Assembly (NCBI GenBank): GCA_943789165.1
Contig: CALSTB010000001.1
Span: 145,113 to 209,112 of the forward strand
DNA: 64,000 bases
Direction: 5' to 3'
Origin: an uncultured Bacteroidia bacterium
GTDB lineage: Bacteria; Bacteroidota; Bacteroidia; NS11-12g; UBA9320
Positions 47,545-56,997 of the stretch are shown one piece after another (positions within the stretch are counted from its first letter, which is position 1; each line of letters opens with the position of its first letter). Both the position numbers and the translations under genes were made by a program. The notes under the pieces were generated by a model. That model had not been told where the DNA came from. It saw nothing but the letters and a program-made list of their open reading frames with translations, and ran no database searches.

Positions 47545-48669
47545 TTAGTCTTTTTTATTCAATACGCTAACAATCATGCCGTCATGTGCGCTTGATACGG
47601 CCTGATTCAAATATGTAGTGCCCTCTTCCAAGTCTTTTACATACATCCATTCGGTGCCTTTGTAGACCACCGTTACCTTCTTTCTGGTGAGGATGGAATC
47701 GTTTTCAACAAAATACAATTCATTGTTTTCAAGTAACAAGCTCCTGGGTATTTCAACCACCTTAGATAGAACCGATCCTTGTATTACTGCGGTTACATAT
47801 TGACCTTCTTTCAATTCAGAATCACTCACTCCGATGAACACTTTTACGCTTTGCGTGGCTGGATCCAATTGTTCATTGATTCTCAATACGTTACCAGTCC
47901 ATTGCTTGCCAAGTTCTGTGCTTTTTAAAACTACGGAACCTCCAACTTGGATATATCTTAAATCATCCAAACTAATCGATGCTTCTAATTCGAATTGATT
48001 GGGTTGGATAAAACTGCCTAGTCGTTGACCAGTGCGTACCAACGTTCCTGGATCAATATCCGATGTGCTCAACACCCCGCTAAATGGTGCGGTAATGGTA
48101 TGTTTACCGAGCCTAAGTTCTAAAGATTTTATACCAAAATAGGTTGAATACACATTTCGGCTTGAGATGAACATTTTTAACTTGTCGTCTTTAATCTCTG
48201 GTAACAGAGGAACGTTTTTATCGAAGTCTATTGCCGCGTGAAACGCCTTCCACTTTTCAACTTCATTTGGGAAATCAATGGCTAGGTCTGGGAGGATTTG
48301 CGCTACACTGTTAAGCAACAAACTCTTTTGCGACTTGACATTTGCCCGTAATTCACTGTCATCAATTTGAGCCAATACTTGCCCTTTACTAAATCGTTGA
48401 CCTTCCCTAAAACTTGATGACCGCAATACGCCGCTTACTTCAGAAAAGATGTCAATTCTATTCTTTGCCACAAGCTTACCACTCAAGTCGATCAGTAGTT
48501 TTTTGTCTGTGTTGTGTACAGTAGCCGTGTACACATTTAGCTTGCGAAAGCTCGATTTGTTTTCGACCTTTTCATCTTTTTGAGATATTTTATAAAAAAT
48601 CAATACCGTTATGCCAATGAGCAATACTGCTATAACGATGCTTCTTCTAATTTGTACTTGTCTCGGCAT
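47545..48669 (-). CDS. RND periplasmic adaptor (membrane-fusion protein)
   Basis: 374 residues: N-terminal TM/signal (IVIAVLLIGITVLIFYKI), lipoyl-like and hairpin regions (ISEVSGVLRSSSFREGQRFSKGQVLAQIDDSEL), beta-barrel domain (HTITAPFSGVLSTSDIDPGT, VKSTELGKQWTGNVLRINEQ-type text) and a C-terminal part (VSDSELKEGQYVTAVIQG). It bridges the RND pump and TolC. The long helical hairpin found in AcrA is short here, as in many MFP subfamilies. One base separates it from the RND gene. Confidence 0.88.
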   Translation of the reverse strand: MPRQVQIRRSIVIAVLLIGITVLIFYKISQKDEKVENKSSFRKLNVYTATVHNTDKKLLIDLSGKLVAKNRIDIFSEVSGVLRSSSFREGQRFSKGQVLAQIDDSELRANVKSQKSLLLNSVAQILPDLAIDFPNEVEKWKAFHAAIDFDKNVPLLPEIKDDKLKMFISSRNVYSTYFGIKSLELRLGKHTITAPFSGVLSTSDIDPGTLVRTGQRLGSFIQPNQFELEASISLDDLRYIQVGGSVVLKSTELGKQWTGNVLRINEQLDPATQSVKVFIGVSDSELKEGQYVTAVIQGSVLSKVVEIPRSLLLENNELYFVENDSILTRKKVTVVYKGTEWMYVKDLEEGTTYLNQAVSSAHDGMIVSVLNKKD

Positions 48670-48734
48670 TTGCTTTCGTAATATCTATGGGAACATTCAA
48701 CTCCTAACAAAGTTTTATGATATTTACTCTATTC

Positions 48735-49496
48735 TTAATTTGTTAGACAACTTACGCTACCCAGCGATTCCACAGTTGCTGTAATCGTTGAATTCGTTTT
48801 TATAAAAACTGCCGGCGTTGCCGCTCCAGCCAATAACACAGACCCTTTCGGGAATGGTTGACCGTACTTAGCTCCTAATCTTGATGCATTGCAAACGGAT
48901 AAATATGGGTTGTCTAAAATCGCGTTACTAGAATCTGACTCCACTATTTCTCCGTCAAACGAAAGTGACATTTGGAGGTTGTTTAAACTCGCTGGGAGCG
49001 GATGCCAATCACCCAAAACAAAGCCCGTCGACGAACAATTATCGGCAATCACGTCTTCCAACGAAAACTTAAAGTTCTTATATCTCGAATCGATAATTTC
49101 AATTGCCACACAACAAGATTCTATATATTCAGGTATTTCTTCCAAGCTAATTTCACGGTCTAGATCCTTTTTTAGTTTAAACGCAATTTCGGGTTCAGCA
49201 CGTGGATGAATAAATGAATTGAGGTCGATGGTAGCACCGTTTTCTATCCACATATTTTTGGTTAGTCGGCCCCAAATCATGTCATGCACACCCATTTGCT
49301 CCATTTTCGCAAAGCTGGTAAACCCTAGTTTTAACCCAACAAAGTGATCCCCTCGTTTGTACCTTTCTTCCATGGCCAAAGCTTGGATTTCATAGGCTTG
49401 ATTTTCCGTGAAACTTTGTGTTCCACTTATTTGCTCAACCGCTTCTGCGTTCATTGCGGCTTGGTCTAATAGCTGTGCTATTGCTTGTTTGTTCAT
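48735..49496 (-). CDS. dmpH: 4-oxalocrotonate decarboxylase-type enzyme (DmpH/MhpD family)
   Basis: 253 residues of the hydratase/decarboxylase family: [20 protein letters not shown] with the family's GLKMGLTSxAKM-type motif, [10 protein letters not shown] preceded by [18 protein letters not shown] text ([12 protein letters not shown]) and [12 protein letters not shown]. DmpH decarboxylates 2-oxohex-3-enedioate; DmpE/MhpD hydrates 2-oxopent-4-enoate. The GFTSFAKM form favours decarboxylase, but both share a fold and the family split should be checked by phylogeny. It overlaps the DmpG-type gene by 4 bp, the next step of the pathway. Confidence 0.75.
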   Translation of the reverse strand: MNKQAIAQLLDQAAMNAEAVEQISGTQSFTENQAYEIQALAMEERYKRGDHFVGLKLGFTSFAKMEQMGVHDMIWGRLTKNMWIENGATIDLNSFIHPRAEPEIAFKLKKDLDREISLEEIPEYIESCCVAIEIIDSRYKNFKFSLEDVIADNCSSTGFVLGDWHPLPASLNNLQMSLSFDGEIVESDSSNAILDNPYLSVCNASRLGAKYGQPFPKGSVLLAGAATPAVFIKTNSTITATVESLGSVSCLTN

Positions 49497-50500
49497 TTCT
49501 TATTTTTTTTCATGTCCAAGGCTACGTCCAAAATCATGTCTTCTTGTCCGCCTACCATTTCTCTTTTCCCTAACTCTTCCAAAATATCTCTTGTATCTAA
49601 ACCGTATCGCTGCGCTGCTCGCTCGCTGTGTAGCAAAAAGCTTGAGTATACACCCGCATATCCGAGGCTCAGTGTTTCTCTATCTACACGGACAGGTCTA
49701 GTCTGTAACGGTCGAATAACATCGTCGGCTAAATCCATCAATTGATGTAAATCGGAGTTGTGTTTCCCATCCATTTTATTGATGACAGCGATGAGGACTT
49801 CCAACGGACAATTACCCGCTCCTGCTCCCATTCCTGCCAATGAAGCGTCCAGTCTTTTTGCTCCGTGTTCCATGGCTACAATAGTGTTCGCTACTCCCAA
49901 ACCGAGGTTGTGGTGACAATGGATGCCTATCTCTGTTTTTGCATCAAGTGTATCTTTAAACGCTTTCATTCTGTCGGCAACCTCATGCATTAACAAGGCT
50001 CCTGCACTATCGGTAACATAAACGCAATCGGCGCCATATTGTTCCATCAATTTTGCTTGCTCCGCCAATTTTGTTGGCGTATTCATGTGCGACATCATCA
50101 AGAATCCTCCGACGTCCATACCCATATTTTTGGCTGCTTCGATGTGTTGTTGTGATATATCTGCTTCTGTACAATGTGTTGCTACTCGCACAGATCGTAC
50201 ACCTAAGGCGTATGCTTTTTTGAGATCTTCAATGGTTCCAATGCCTGGAATTAACAAAGTGGTCAGTACGGCATGGTTTAATTCTTCGGCCACACCTTCC
50301 AGCCAATCCCAATCGGTATGGGCGCCAAATCCATAGTTGAAACTTCCACCAGATAGTCCGTCGCCATGGGCGATTTCAATGGCATCTACTTTGGCCTTAT
50401 CTAGAGCAATGGCTAGGTCTTTAATCTGTTGTTTGGAGTACTGATGCCTGATGGCATGCATTCCATCTCGAAGCGTGACGTCTTGAATGTAAAGCTGCAT
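49493..50500 (-). CDS. dmpG: 4-hydroxy-2-oxovalerate aldolase (DmpG/MhpE type)
   Basis: About 335 residues of the HMGL-like TIM barrel: [15 protein letters not shown] (metal-binding Asp), [28 protein letters not shown], and the divalent-metal HCHHNLG motif, followed by [20 protein letters not shown]. It cleaves 4-hydroxy-2-oxovalerate to pyruvate and acetaldehyde. Its usual partner, acylating acetaldehyde dehydrogenase (DmpF), is not adjacent, so acetaldehyde handling must use another gene. The start at 50500 (MQLYIQDVT) is preferred over six extra upstream codons. It heads the operon. Confidence 0.9.
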   Translation of the reverse strand: MQLYIQDVTLRDGMHAIRHQYSKQQIKDLAIALDKAKVDAIEIAHGDGLSGGSFNYGFGAHTDWDWLEGVAEELNHAVLTTLLIPGIGTIEDLKKAYALGVRSVRVATHCTEADISQQHIEAAKNMGMDVGGFLMMSHMNTPTKLAEQAKLMEQYGADCVYVTDSAGALLMHEVADRMKAFKDTLDAKTEIGIHCHHNLGLGVANTIVAMEHGAKRLDASLAGMGAGAGNCPLEVLIAVINKMDGKHNSDLHQLMDLADDVIRPLQTRPVRVDRETLSLGYAGVYSSFLLHSERAAQRYGLDTRDILEELGKREMVGGQEDMILDVALDMKKNKK

Positions 50501-50599
50501 AGTGTAAATTGACGTCAAAAATACCGTTGTTTATAGATTTTCGGGTTGCTTTGGTAAAAATCAATGCTTGTCTGATGCCTCCCTGTATATCTTTGTTAG

Positions 50600-51088
50600 A
50601 TGGACGTTGTATTGATCATCCTCGGAATTGTCTTCCTTTTACTTGGTGCTATAGGCTGCATTGCTCCCATTATTCCTGGACCACCAATCGCTTATTTATC
50701 TGTTCTTGGGTTGTTGTTACACAGCACCATCGCCGAAGAAATTAAAACTAAATTTCTAGTGTTGGCCGGCGTTTTGGTTATAGCAGTAACCGTGATAGAT
50801 TATTTTCTGCCCATTTGGGGAACCAAAAAATTTGGCGGAACGGATGCAGGCAAAAGAGGCAGTATTGTTGGGTTAATCGTTGCGTTTATATTCCCAGTGT
50901 TGGGTCCATTAACCATATTGGTCGGACCATTTGCTGGGGCAGTTATTGGCGAATTAATAACTGGTCAGGATAATAAAACGGCGCTTAAATCAGGACTTGG
51001 ATCTTTCCTCGGCTTTGTTGGAGGTGTGATTCTCAAATTCGGCGTAGTGGTTTTTATCGCAATGAAGTTTATTGAATTGGTGTGGTAG
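50600..51088 (+). CDS. DUF456 membrane protein
   Basis: 162 residues, four to five hydrophobic segments, matching DUF456: VFLLLGAIGCIAPIIPGPPIAYL at the N-terminus, VTVIDYFLPIWGTKKFGGTDAGKRG, and GPFAGAVIGELITGQDNKTALKSGLGSFLGF. The fold resembles small membrane proteins but no function is established. It is convergent with, and overlaps by 20 bp, the SRPBCC gene on the other strand; neither frame is damaged. Confidence 0.85.
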   Translation: MDVVLIILGIVFLLLGAIGCIAPIIPGPPIAYLSVLGLLLHSTIAEEIKTKFLVLAGVLVIAVTVIDYFLPIWGTKKFGGTDAGKRGSIVGLIVAFIFPVLGPLTILVGPFAGAVIGELITGQDNKTALKSGLGSFLGFVGGVILKFGVVVFIAMKFIELVW

Positions 51089-51611
51089 ATTGATTCTCCA
51101 ACCATTTTTTTAGATTGTCTAATTCCGCTTGTCGCTTAACCTCTAAACCGTTCCCTGAACCTGCGAACATTACCTTATACATCCATCCACTTGGCGTTAG
51201 AATCGTGGTAACCTTAAGCTTAGTGGACGACGAATCAATCTGCTCAAACTCATACTTTGTATCTAATCTGATTTTATCACTTAAGATGATGGATGACGTA
51301 GCGGACTCGTGTTTAAAGACTGAATCTAGTTCATACGCTGGCTTTGACACCTGTTCTTGGTCGCTAAATACAAACAGCGCTTTATAACCTGTTTCATCGT
51401 AATGACCTGATACGGTTTCTACAGAATCTAGGTTGTCTCTCCACATCGTTACTTTTTCAGGATTAAACGTTGCGTCCCAGCATTGATCTAATGGCTGATT
51501 AATGGACAACTCTTGCACAACCACATGGTTGTCAGGCGCAAAAAACGTTGCCAGTATGGTACCTAATAATCCGAAGCCAATAAAGATTAAGGCGTATTTT
51601 AAGATTTTCAT
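51069..51611 (-). CDS. Membrane-anchored SRPBCC protein
   Basis: About 180 residues from the ATG at 51611, which begins a membrane anchor (YALIFIGFGLLGTILATFFAP); 29 codons upstream lie in non-conserved text and are excluded. The START-like part has VVVQELSINQPLDQCWDATFNPEKVTMWRDNLDSVE and SSSTKLKVTTILTPSGWMYKVMF. It probably sits in the periplasm on a single anchor. A second, unrelated SRPBCC gene lies 3 kb away. Confidence 0.75.
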   Translation of the reverse strand: MKILKYALIFIGFGLLGTILATFFAPDNHVVVQELSINQPLDQCWDATFNPEKVTMWRDNLDSVETVSGHYDETGYKALFVFSDQEQVSKPAYELDSVFKHESATSSIILSDKIRLDTKYEFEQIDSSSTKLKVTTILTPSGWMYKVMFAGSGNGLEVKRQAELDNLKKWLENQSTTPIQ

Positions 51612-51908
51612 GCGACAAAGGTAGTTTTTGGGTGGGAAGTATTGCGAATAAAAGAGAAGGACGAGGTTGGTTGATTGACTCAGGACACTGTGACCCAAGA
51701 CTAACTTCTGCAGACGTGTTCTTACTGGCGCATTTACTTTGACTTACTTGAGTAATTAAAGAATGAACCGAAAAAAGTTCTGAAATGTCCTTTTAGACAA
51801 ACTCAAAAAATGTCAATCTTATGTGTTATCCGTTGTCTGAAGACAATCGATTCTAACAATATTGAATCTTGCGGATTCAATTAAAAATTAATCACTAAAG
51901 ATTCAAAA

Positions 51909-54164
51909 TTACTTCAGCACCTTCTTCCACCAAACATGACCATTGATCAATGCGTCAACACTTGGTTTCTGGAGTTTCGCAAGTTGTGCTCTCGCTTTTG
52001 CCTCATCGGTTACTCGACCAAAGGTGACGTAATTCATTTGATTCGCTTCGTCGAAATAAATATACGTTAACACTCCTGCCTGACGGTTGAGTTTTTTCAC
52101 TAATTCGTCGGCTAAGAGTTTGTTTTTATACGCTCCTAAAATGAGGTAGTAATCATATTTGTCGAAGTCCATTAAGTCCACCACGTCTTCTACCGTAATG
52201 TCTTTACTAGGCGGTGTTGGTGTTGTAACCACAGGTTTTGTCGTTGGCTTGACTGCTGGTTTTGGATCGGTATGAATTGGAACCGTATCAGGAATTACAG
52301 GCTCAACCGTGTCTTTTGGCTCTGGCGGATCTGGACAACCATTATACTTGGCTTCTCCATAAACATCTATACACGCATCCACATCATCGGTTACGCCGTC
52401 TCCATCGGTATCTGGACAACCATGGTTGGCTTTTGTTCCAGCCAAGGTCGGACAATGATCTTCTGGTCCACCAACGCCGTCACCATCTTCGTCCGGACAA
52501 CCTTTTGCGTTTCGTGCGCCTGGAATATCTGGACATAAATCATCTTTATCTGGTACTCGGTCGTCGTCTAAATCAGGACATCCTTTGGCATATTCACTTC
52601 CAAAAATATCTGGGCATTTGTCTTTTTCATCACTCGTTCCGTCTCCGTCTTTATCTGGTATTAAATTGTGTAAAATGGGTAGGGCCACTCCAGCATACAC
52701 GTTGTATCCATTGGTCGACTTACCACCAAAGATGCCTCCAAGGTTATCGCTACCAATGTATACTGGTCCATAGCGAACAAAGGCACTTAATAAAATAGGA
52801 TTATAAAACTGTCCGAATACCAAACTACTCGATGCTTCGAAACGTCTGGTTTCATATCGAGCTCCAACAGCCATCACGCTTTGTTTGCGCACACCGCGTA
52901 CCTTGTTCCCTCTTAGACTTTGTACATAGGACGTGCTTAAATACCAATTGTTATCTAAACTATAATCGAAACTCAGATTTAAGCTCGCTGGAAGCTTGGC
53001 TGAAAAAGAACTATCGACCGTTGATCGTGGGAATAATCTGATGGCGAACGAATCAATATCGTTGGTTCCATTAAATCTAGTTACCTCTTCAAAGTCTGCC
53101 CAATCAGTAGTATCACCATCTGAAATAATATTAAGGCTTTGAGTAAATGGTCGATTATCAAATTTAATGCTGCCAAAATCTGTTATGGCTGCACCCAGTT
53201 TAAATTTGTATTTATTTTTAGTTCTGTCTTCGTGGTTTCTCCTATCCATGCGGTAGGTATACGATTTATAGTCTGGCCGATATTCGTAGACAACGCCTAA
53301 GTCGATGCCCATACCTTTACCAAGTTTATTCTTTCCAAGGTAATCGTTCAACCTGCGGTCATTTGTGTAATATCGATCACTGGTATATGCCGCAGAAATT
53401 GAGGCTGAATTGATTCTTAAAGAATCTATGCCTACCAATTCATAGTTAAAATCATCTACCCGTCCGAAGGCAGCACCAAGTCCAATCAAGTACTTTACAG
53501 TCGCACCACCTTTGATGAAATTGGCTTTTTTATCTTGTAAAACAGCTGCATAACTGAAGGCAAATTCTTGGTAGGCTAATCCGCCGAATCCTAAATTTGA
53601 CTCCACATCCTGTTTGTTCATTAACCGTTGTTGGTGCGACTTAATAGAATAGTCTGGGGCGGCTGAATCAAAATCAACCAAAAACACCTTCATCAAGTCT
53701 TCATTGAGCCCGTCGACGTTGGCAAAAAACCGAGTCTTCGTTGTAAATGCAATTCCGCTTTTGTCTTGCCTCCCCAACAAGAAAGAGGGTCCCATAACTT
53801 CTGCCGATACATAGGCTTGTTTGTCGTTGCCATTCAGCTTGTCTTCCATAAACGAATTATCCCAAACAGGAATGTCGTTTTCATCTAAAAGATCTGTCGC
53901 TACATTGTTGTTTAACACATTGCCATAGCTGTACGGTGTTCTTACATTAACAAAGTTGTTATTAACATCTGTAAAAACAGATAAAGGTGTTAGGGCAAAT
54001 CGATATCTACTGTCGGCAAGGTTCGCGGGGTTGTATGATATACTTTGATTTCCTCCATAATTGCTGTTGGCGAAGTTTCGCGCATACTGACCGAATACGT
54101 TAAAATTCATGGTCATTATTAGCAACGTGCAAATAATCTTAGTAGCAAGTTTTAGGCGAGGCAT
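51909..54164 (-). CDS. DUF5723 outer-membrane protein with TSP3 repeats and C-terminal SPOR domain
   Basis: About 751 residues: signal peptide (to ~26), DUF5723 beta-barrel region (~30-500; NFANSNYGGNQSISYNPANLADSR at the start), then thrombospondin type 3 calcium repeats (~510-625; DKDGDGTSDEKDKCPDI, DEDGDGVGGPEDHCP, DTDGDGVTDDVDACID), a Pro/Thr linker, and a C-terminal SPOR domain (~690-745; YYLILGAYKNKLLADELVKKL). SPOR binds denuded peptidoglycan, which occupies the place where TSP3 linkers usually lead to an OmpA domain. It probably anchors a large outer-membrane assembly to the wall, with Ca stiffening the linker. Confidence 0.85.
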   Translation of the reverse strand: MPRLKLATKIICTLLIMTMNFNVFGQYARNFANSNYGGNQSISYNPANLADSRYRFALTPLSVFTDVNNNFVNVRTPYSYGNVLNNNVATDLLDENDIPVWDNSFMEDKLNGNDKQAYVSAEVMGPSFLLGRQDKSGIAFTTKTRFFANVDGLNEDLMKVFLVDFDSAAPDYSIKSHQQRLMNKQDVESNLGFGGLAYQEFAFSYAAVLQDKKANFIKGGATVKYLIGLGAAFGRVDDFNYELVGIDSLRINSASISAAYTSDRYYTNDRRLNDYLGKNKLGKGMGIDLGVVYEYRPDYKSYTYRMDRRNHEDRTKNKYKFKLGAAITDFGSIKFDNRPFTQSLNIISDGDTTDWADFEEVTRFNGTNDIDSFAIRLFPRSTVDSSFSAKLPASLNLSFDYSLDNNWYLSTSYVQSLRGNKVRGVRKQSVMAVGARYETRRFEASSSLVFGQFYNPILLSAFVRYGPVYIGSDNLGGIFGGKSTNGYNVYAGVALPILHNLIPDKDGDGTSDEKDKCPDIFGSEYAKGCPDLDDDRVPDKDDLCPDIPGARNAKGCPDEDGDGVGGPEDHCPTLAGTKANHGCPDTDGDGVTDDVDACIDVYGEAKYNGCPDPPEPKDTVEPVIPDTVPIHTDPKPAVKPTTKPVVTTPTPPSKDITVEDVVDLMDFDKYDYYLILGAYKNKLLADELVKKLNRQAGVLTYIYFDEANQMNYVTFGRVTDEAKARAQLAKLQKPSVDALINGHVWWKKVLK

Positions 54165-54376
54165 GGTAGACAAAAATAAGGAAAGCCGATTGCAAATCAG
54201 TTATTTACCTATGAAACAAGACACTTGAATGTTTTTAAACCAGCCTGTTACCGTTTAATAGACGGAAAGACAACCATCAATTTTTGACAACAACTCATAA
54301 ATTCTAAAACTAGTTACCTCTAGTGAATTAAATTTTCTCATTATCTTCCCACGTTCAAAAAAAAATTATCACAGTT

Positions 54377-55417
54377 ATGAAAGTCTTAAAAGTACTCGGC
54401 ATTCTACTTCTAGTTGTAGTTGTCATTTGGCTTATCGCCTCTTTAATCTTACCAAAAGAAATGAATGTAAAGGTTGAAGAAACCATTGAAGCACCTATTT
54501 CAGTTGTTTGGGATCAGGTTAGCACATTCGAGAAAGCTGATAAATGGTCGCCTTGGTATGATGTTGATCCAAACATGAAAGTCACTTTTGACGGTGAATC
54601 AGGAGCAGTAGGTTCAAGCATGAGTTGGAGTGGAAATAAAGATGTTGGAAGTGGTACAATGACCATGACCGCATCTGATATGGAAAACCACGTGATTGAA
54701 AACAACGTAAAGCATGACTTCGGAGAGGGTAATTCAAAAATGGAATTAACCGAAGAAGATGGCAAAACCAAAGTGGTGATGTCGTATATCGAAAAACAAG
54801 GAATTCCTTGGAACGTAATGGGTGCTCTATTTGGCGCAGAGAAAATGATGACCGAAATGTTCAAAAAAGAACTTGGTCTATTAAAAGGTATCGCGGAAGA
54901 AGAAGCTAATAAGATTCCAGAACCAGTAGTTTATACTGTTGAAGAAGTTCAACGAGAAGCATCAAAATTCGTCGGCAAAAAAGAAGTAATGAAAATGGCT
55001 GATTTGACTTCGGAATACTTCGGAGAAAAAATGAGCACTTTAGGTGGCTTGGTTAAGGAGCATATGGCTGGCGCTCCTTCTGCCTTGTACTGGACTTGGG
55101 ACGAAGAAAACATGCAAACTGAAATGACGATTGCCATGCCAGTTAACATGGACAAAGCGCCTGCGGGTTATGAGTTTTACGAACAACCAGCTGGAACGTA
55201 CATCACCGTAGATTACTTTGGTCCATATGACGAAGGAATGAAAGGTGCACATGAGGCATTAGGTGCCTACATGAAAGAAAAAAATATGACAATGGCAGGT
55301 GCTGCAATGGAAGAGTACATAACTGATCCAATGACAGAAAAAGACCCAGCCAAATGGCTCACAAAAATTTCTTACCCAGTTGCCATGGGTGAGGCTGAAG
55401 AAGCAACCGAAAACTAA
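54377..55417 (+). CDS. SRPBCC plus GyrI-like two-domain membrane-anchored protein
   Basis: 346 residues: an N-terminal anchor (VLGILLLVVVVIWLIASLIL), a polyketide-cyclase-type SRPBCC domain (~35-165; APISVVWDQVSTFEKADKWSPWYDVDP), and a GyrI-like small-molecule-binding domain (~200-335; YEFYEQPAGTYITVDYFGPYDEGMKGAHEALG, MEEYITDP). GyrI-like domains bind drugs or metabolites and are often fused to AraC regulators; here the fusion partner is a ligand-binding SRPBCC instead. It is followed by a clear hairpin terminator. Confidence 0.85.
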   Translation: MKVLKVLGILLLVVVVIWLIASLILPKEMNVKVEETIEAPISVVWDQVSTFEKADKWSPWYDVDPNMKVTFDGESGAVGSSMSWSGNKDVGSGTMTMTASDMENHVIENNVKHDFGEGNSKMELTEEDGKTKVVMSYIEKQGIPWNVMGALFGAEKMMTEMFKKELGLLKGIAEEEANKIPEPVVYTVEEVQREASKFVGKKEVMKMADLTSEYFGEKMSTLGGLVKEHMAGAPSALYWTWDEENMQTEMTIAMPVNMDKAPAGYEFYEQPAGTYITVDYFGPYDEGMKGAHEALGAYMKEKNMTMAGAAMEEYITDPMTEKDPAKWLTKISYPVAMGEAEEATEN

Positions 55418-55437
55418 ATAAAATATATATTCACTTT

Positions 55438-55474
55438 AGGTCATTAGTATTACCACACTAATGACCTTTTTTTT
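55438..55474 (+). terminator. Intrinsic terminator after the SRPBCC-GyrI gene
   Basis: AGGTCATTAGT (55438-55448) pairs perfectly with ACTAATGACCT (55457-55467) around an 8-nt loop and is followed by a run of eight T. The ATG that would begin the next gene (55461) lies inside the right arm, so a start further downstream, such as a TTG near 55473, is likely for that gene. Confidence 0.9.
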
Positions 55475-56396
55475 GTTCCAAACATTGAGATTACAATCAA
55501 CCTTTATTTTGGCGTGTTTAGGCCTCTTACCTTTTTGTTCAATCGGACAAGTTACCTTACCCAACCCAGCGATTCTTAAAAAGAACAAGGTTAAAAACGT
55601 CGTTGTCTTCCAGCAAAATTTACCCAGTGTCTATGCTGATACCACGCAAAAAGAGGAACTTACGCCATTAGACCAAGCCCCTTTTATATGGGCTAAATAT
55701 TGGTTAAATGCAGCAGGTTACCCTGACTCTATGTACAACTACATGCAAGGCGTCTCCTATCGTAAAGAAGTGTACACGTATGGATCACCTGGTAAATTAA
55801 AACAAGTTGAGGTCTTCAATCATAGGAATGAATCGGTCAATAAAGAGGTGATGGTTACTGGTAAAAAAGGAAGCATTGTTTGCAAAGGATATTCTAAAGG
55901 TCAACTAAAAACTACTCGTTTGACAGATAAAAACCATCGTGTTATACGCTCTAAGATTTATACCGATGCGCACATTTATGGCTACGACTCGCTTGTGTTT
56001 TATCACGACTTCGCAGCGGATACTTCCATTGAAAAGTATTATTTAAACGGTGTAATCAGTCACCAGTTATCGAAAAAATGGTTGGGAGATGGACCCGATA
56101 GTTTTTACCAATCCTTTTACCAATCCAATGCTGAATCGGGAAGGATGCCTAGTTACTCAGTCACTTAACCTGTTTCTGAGAAAGGAACGTTAGTCGTTCC
56201 ACGAGATATGGCATTTGCTGAAATGTTCGCTTCTATCACCTATTCCAATCGATTTGAGAAATACATCGCCTTTGAAGGAAAGCTTTCAGACCTACTGGTT
56301 GAAACAGATTTGGTACAGCAATCACAAATTATTGAACAAAAAAGATCAAACGTAACGCTTCGGCATTTTTATACCTTTGACTATGGCGTTAAATAA
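55461..56396 (+). pseudogene. Secreted protein with an in-frame stop
   Basis: Signal-like N-terminus (FILACLGLLPFCSIGQ), then a body with APFIWAKYWLNAAGYPDSM and KEVYTYGSPGKLKQVEVFNHR, typical of the Bacteroidota families that carry RHS-like or toxin-antitoxin-like repeats. A TAA at 56166-56168 splits the frame; the same frame continues with PVSEKGTLVVPRDMAFAEMF and FEKYIAFEGKLSDLLVETDL to 56396. The ATG at 55461 falls in the preceding terminator, so translation may begin at an internal TTG instead. No family recognised. Confidence 0.6.
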
Positions 56397-56987
56397 ACTC
56401 ATTCCAATTGTTGCCTTATTTGTGATAGGTTGTGGGCAACCAACTAAAAAATCAGTAGAACAAGATCGTATCCCAGAACCAGATGTACGCATCGATTGGA
56501 AGGTCAAAAAGCCATGATTGATTCTAGCCGCATGAAGAAAAACCTTCTAACCAAAGTATATGCACGTGTCCATGACCAACCCACTCCAGTAGAAGTACGT
56601 GACTTAAAATGGCCGAAGGACATTGACGATGTGTACAACATTTGGTATACACCCGACACACAGATAATTTGTTTTGGCGCTTACCCGTTCAGCCAAACAG
56701 GCGATTGGGACATGGGACTGACTCACTACTTCGACTCAAATGGAAATACCTTCGCCTTTGAACGAACCACCTCGTTCTACAACAGTTTGTGTACAGATGA
56801 TTTGGCCATCGAACAAATTGTGACCTACTACCATAATGAAGCTATGGTAGATTCTGTGTACGTCTTTACCGATGTTAAAGGAAATTCCCTAGAGAGTGAT
56901 TCTTGTGAATTTCCGTACGACTTCCCGTATAGAATCTACACCAATGCCAATGACGTATTGAGAAACGTCGGCATTACTACAAGGTGA
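56383..56987 (+). pseudogene. Short lipoprotein with frameshift
   Basis: An ATG at 56383 starts a lipoprotein (PIVALFVIGC, Cys17) that overlaps the previous gene's end by 14 bp. After VRID the frame breaks at 56494-56500: one missing T (GATTGG for GATTTGG) would join LEGQKAMIDSSRMKKN to the later frame, which runs on to YNIWYTPDTQIICFGAYPFSQTGDWD and ends at 56987. No family recognised. Convergent with comEC, 10 bp apart. Confidence 0.6.
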
Positions 56988-56997
56988 TGCATGTAGG

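Noticed and set aside
52262..52798. 178-codon open frame on the plus strand
   Set aside because: Antisense to the TSP3/SPOR gene; its length comes from the repetitive Asp/Gly-coding repeats, and its protein is Leu/His/Arg-rich without any family look.
55461..56987. RHS-type toxin or contact-dependent system in the two broken genes
   Set aside because: The repeats are too few and no toxin or immunity domain was recognised; calling a system would go beyond the data.
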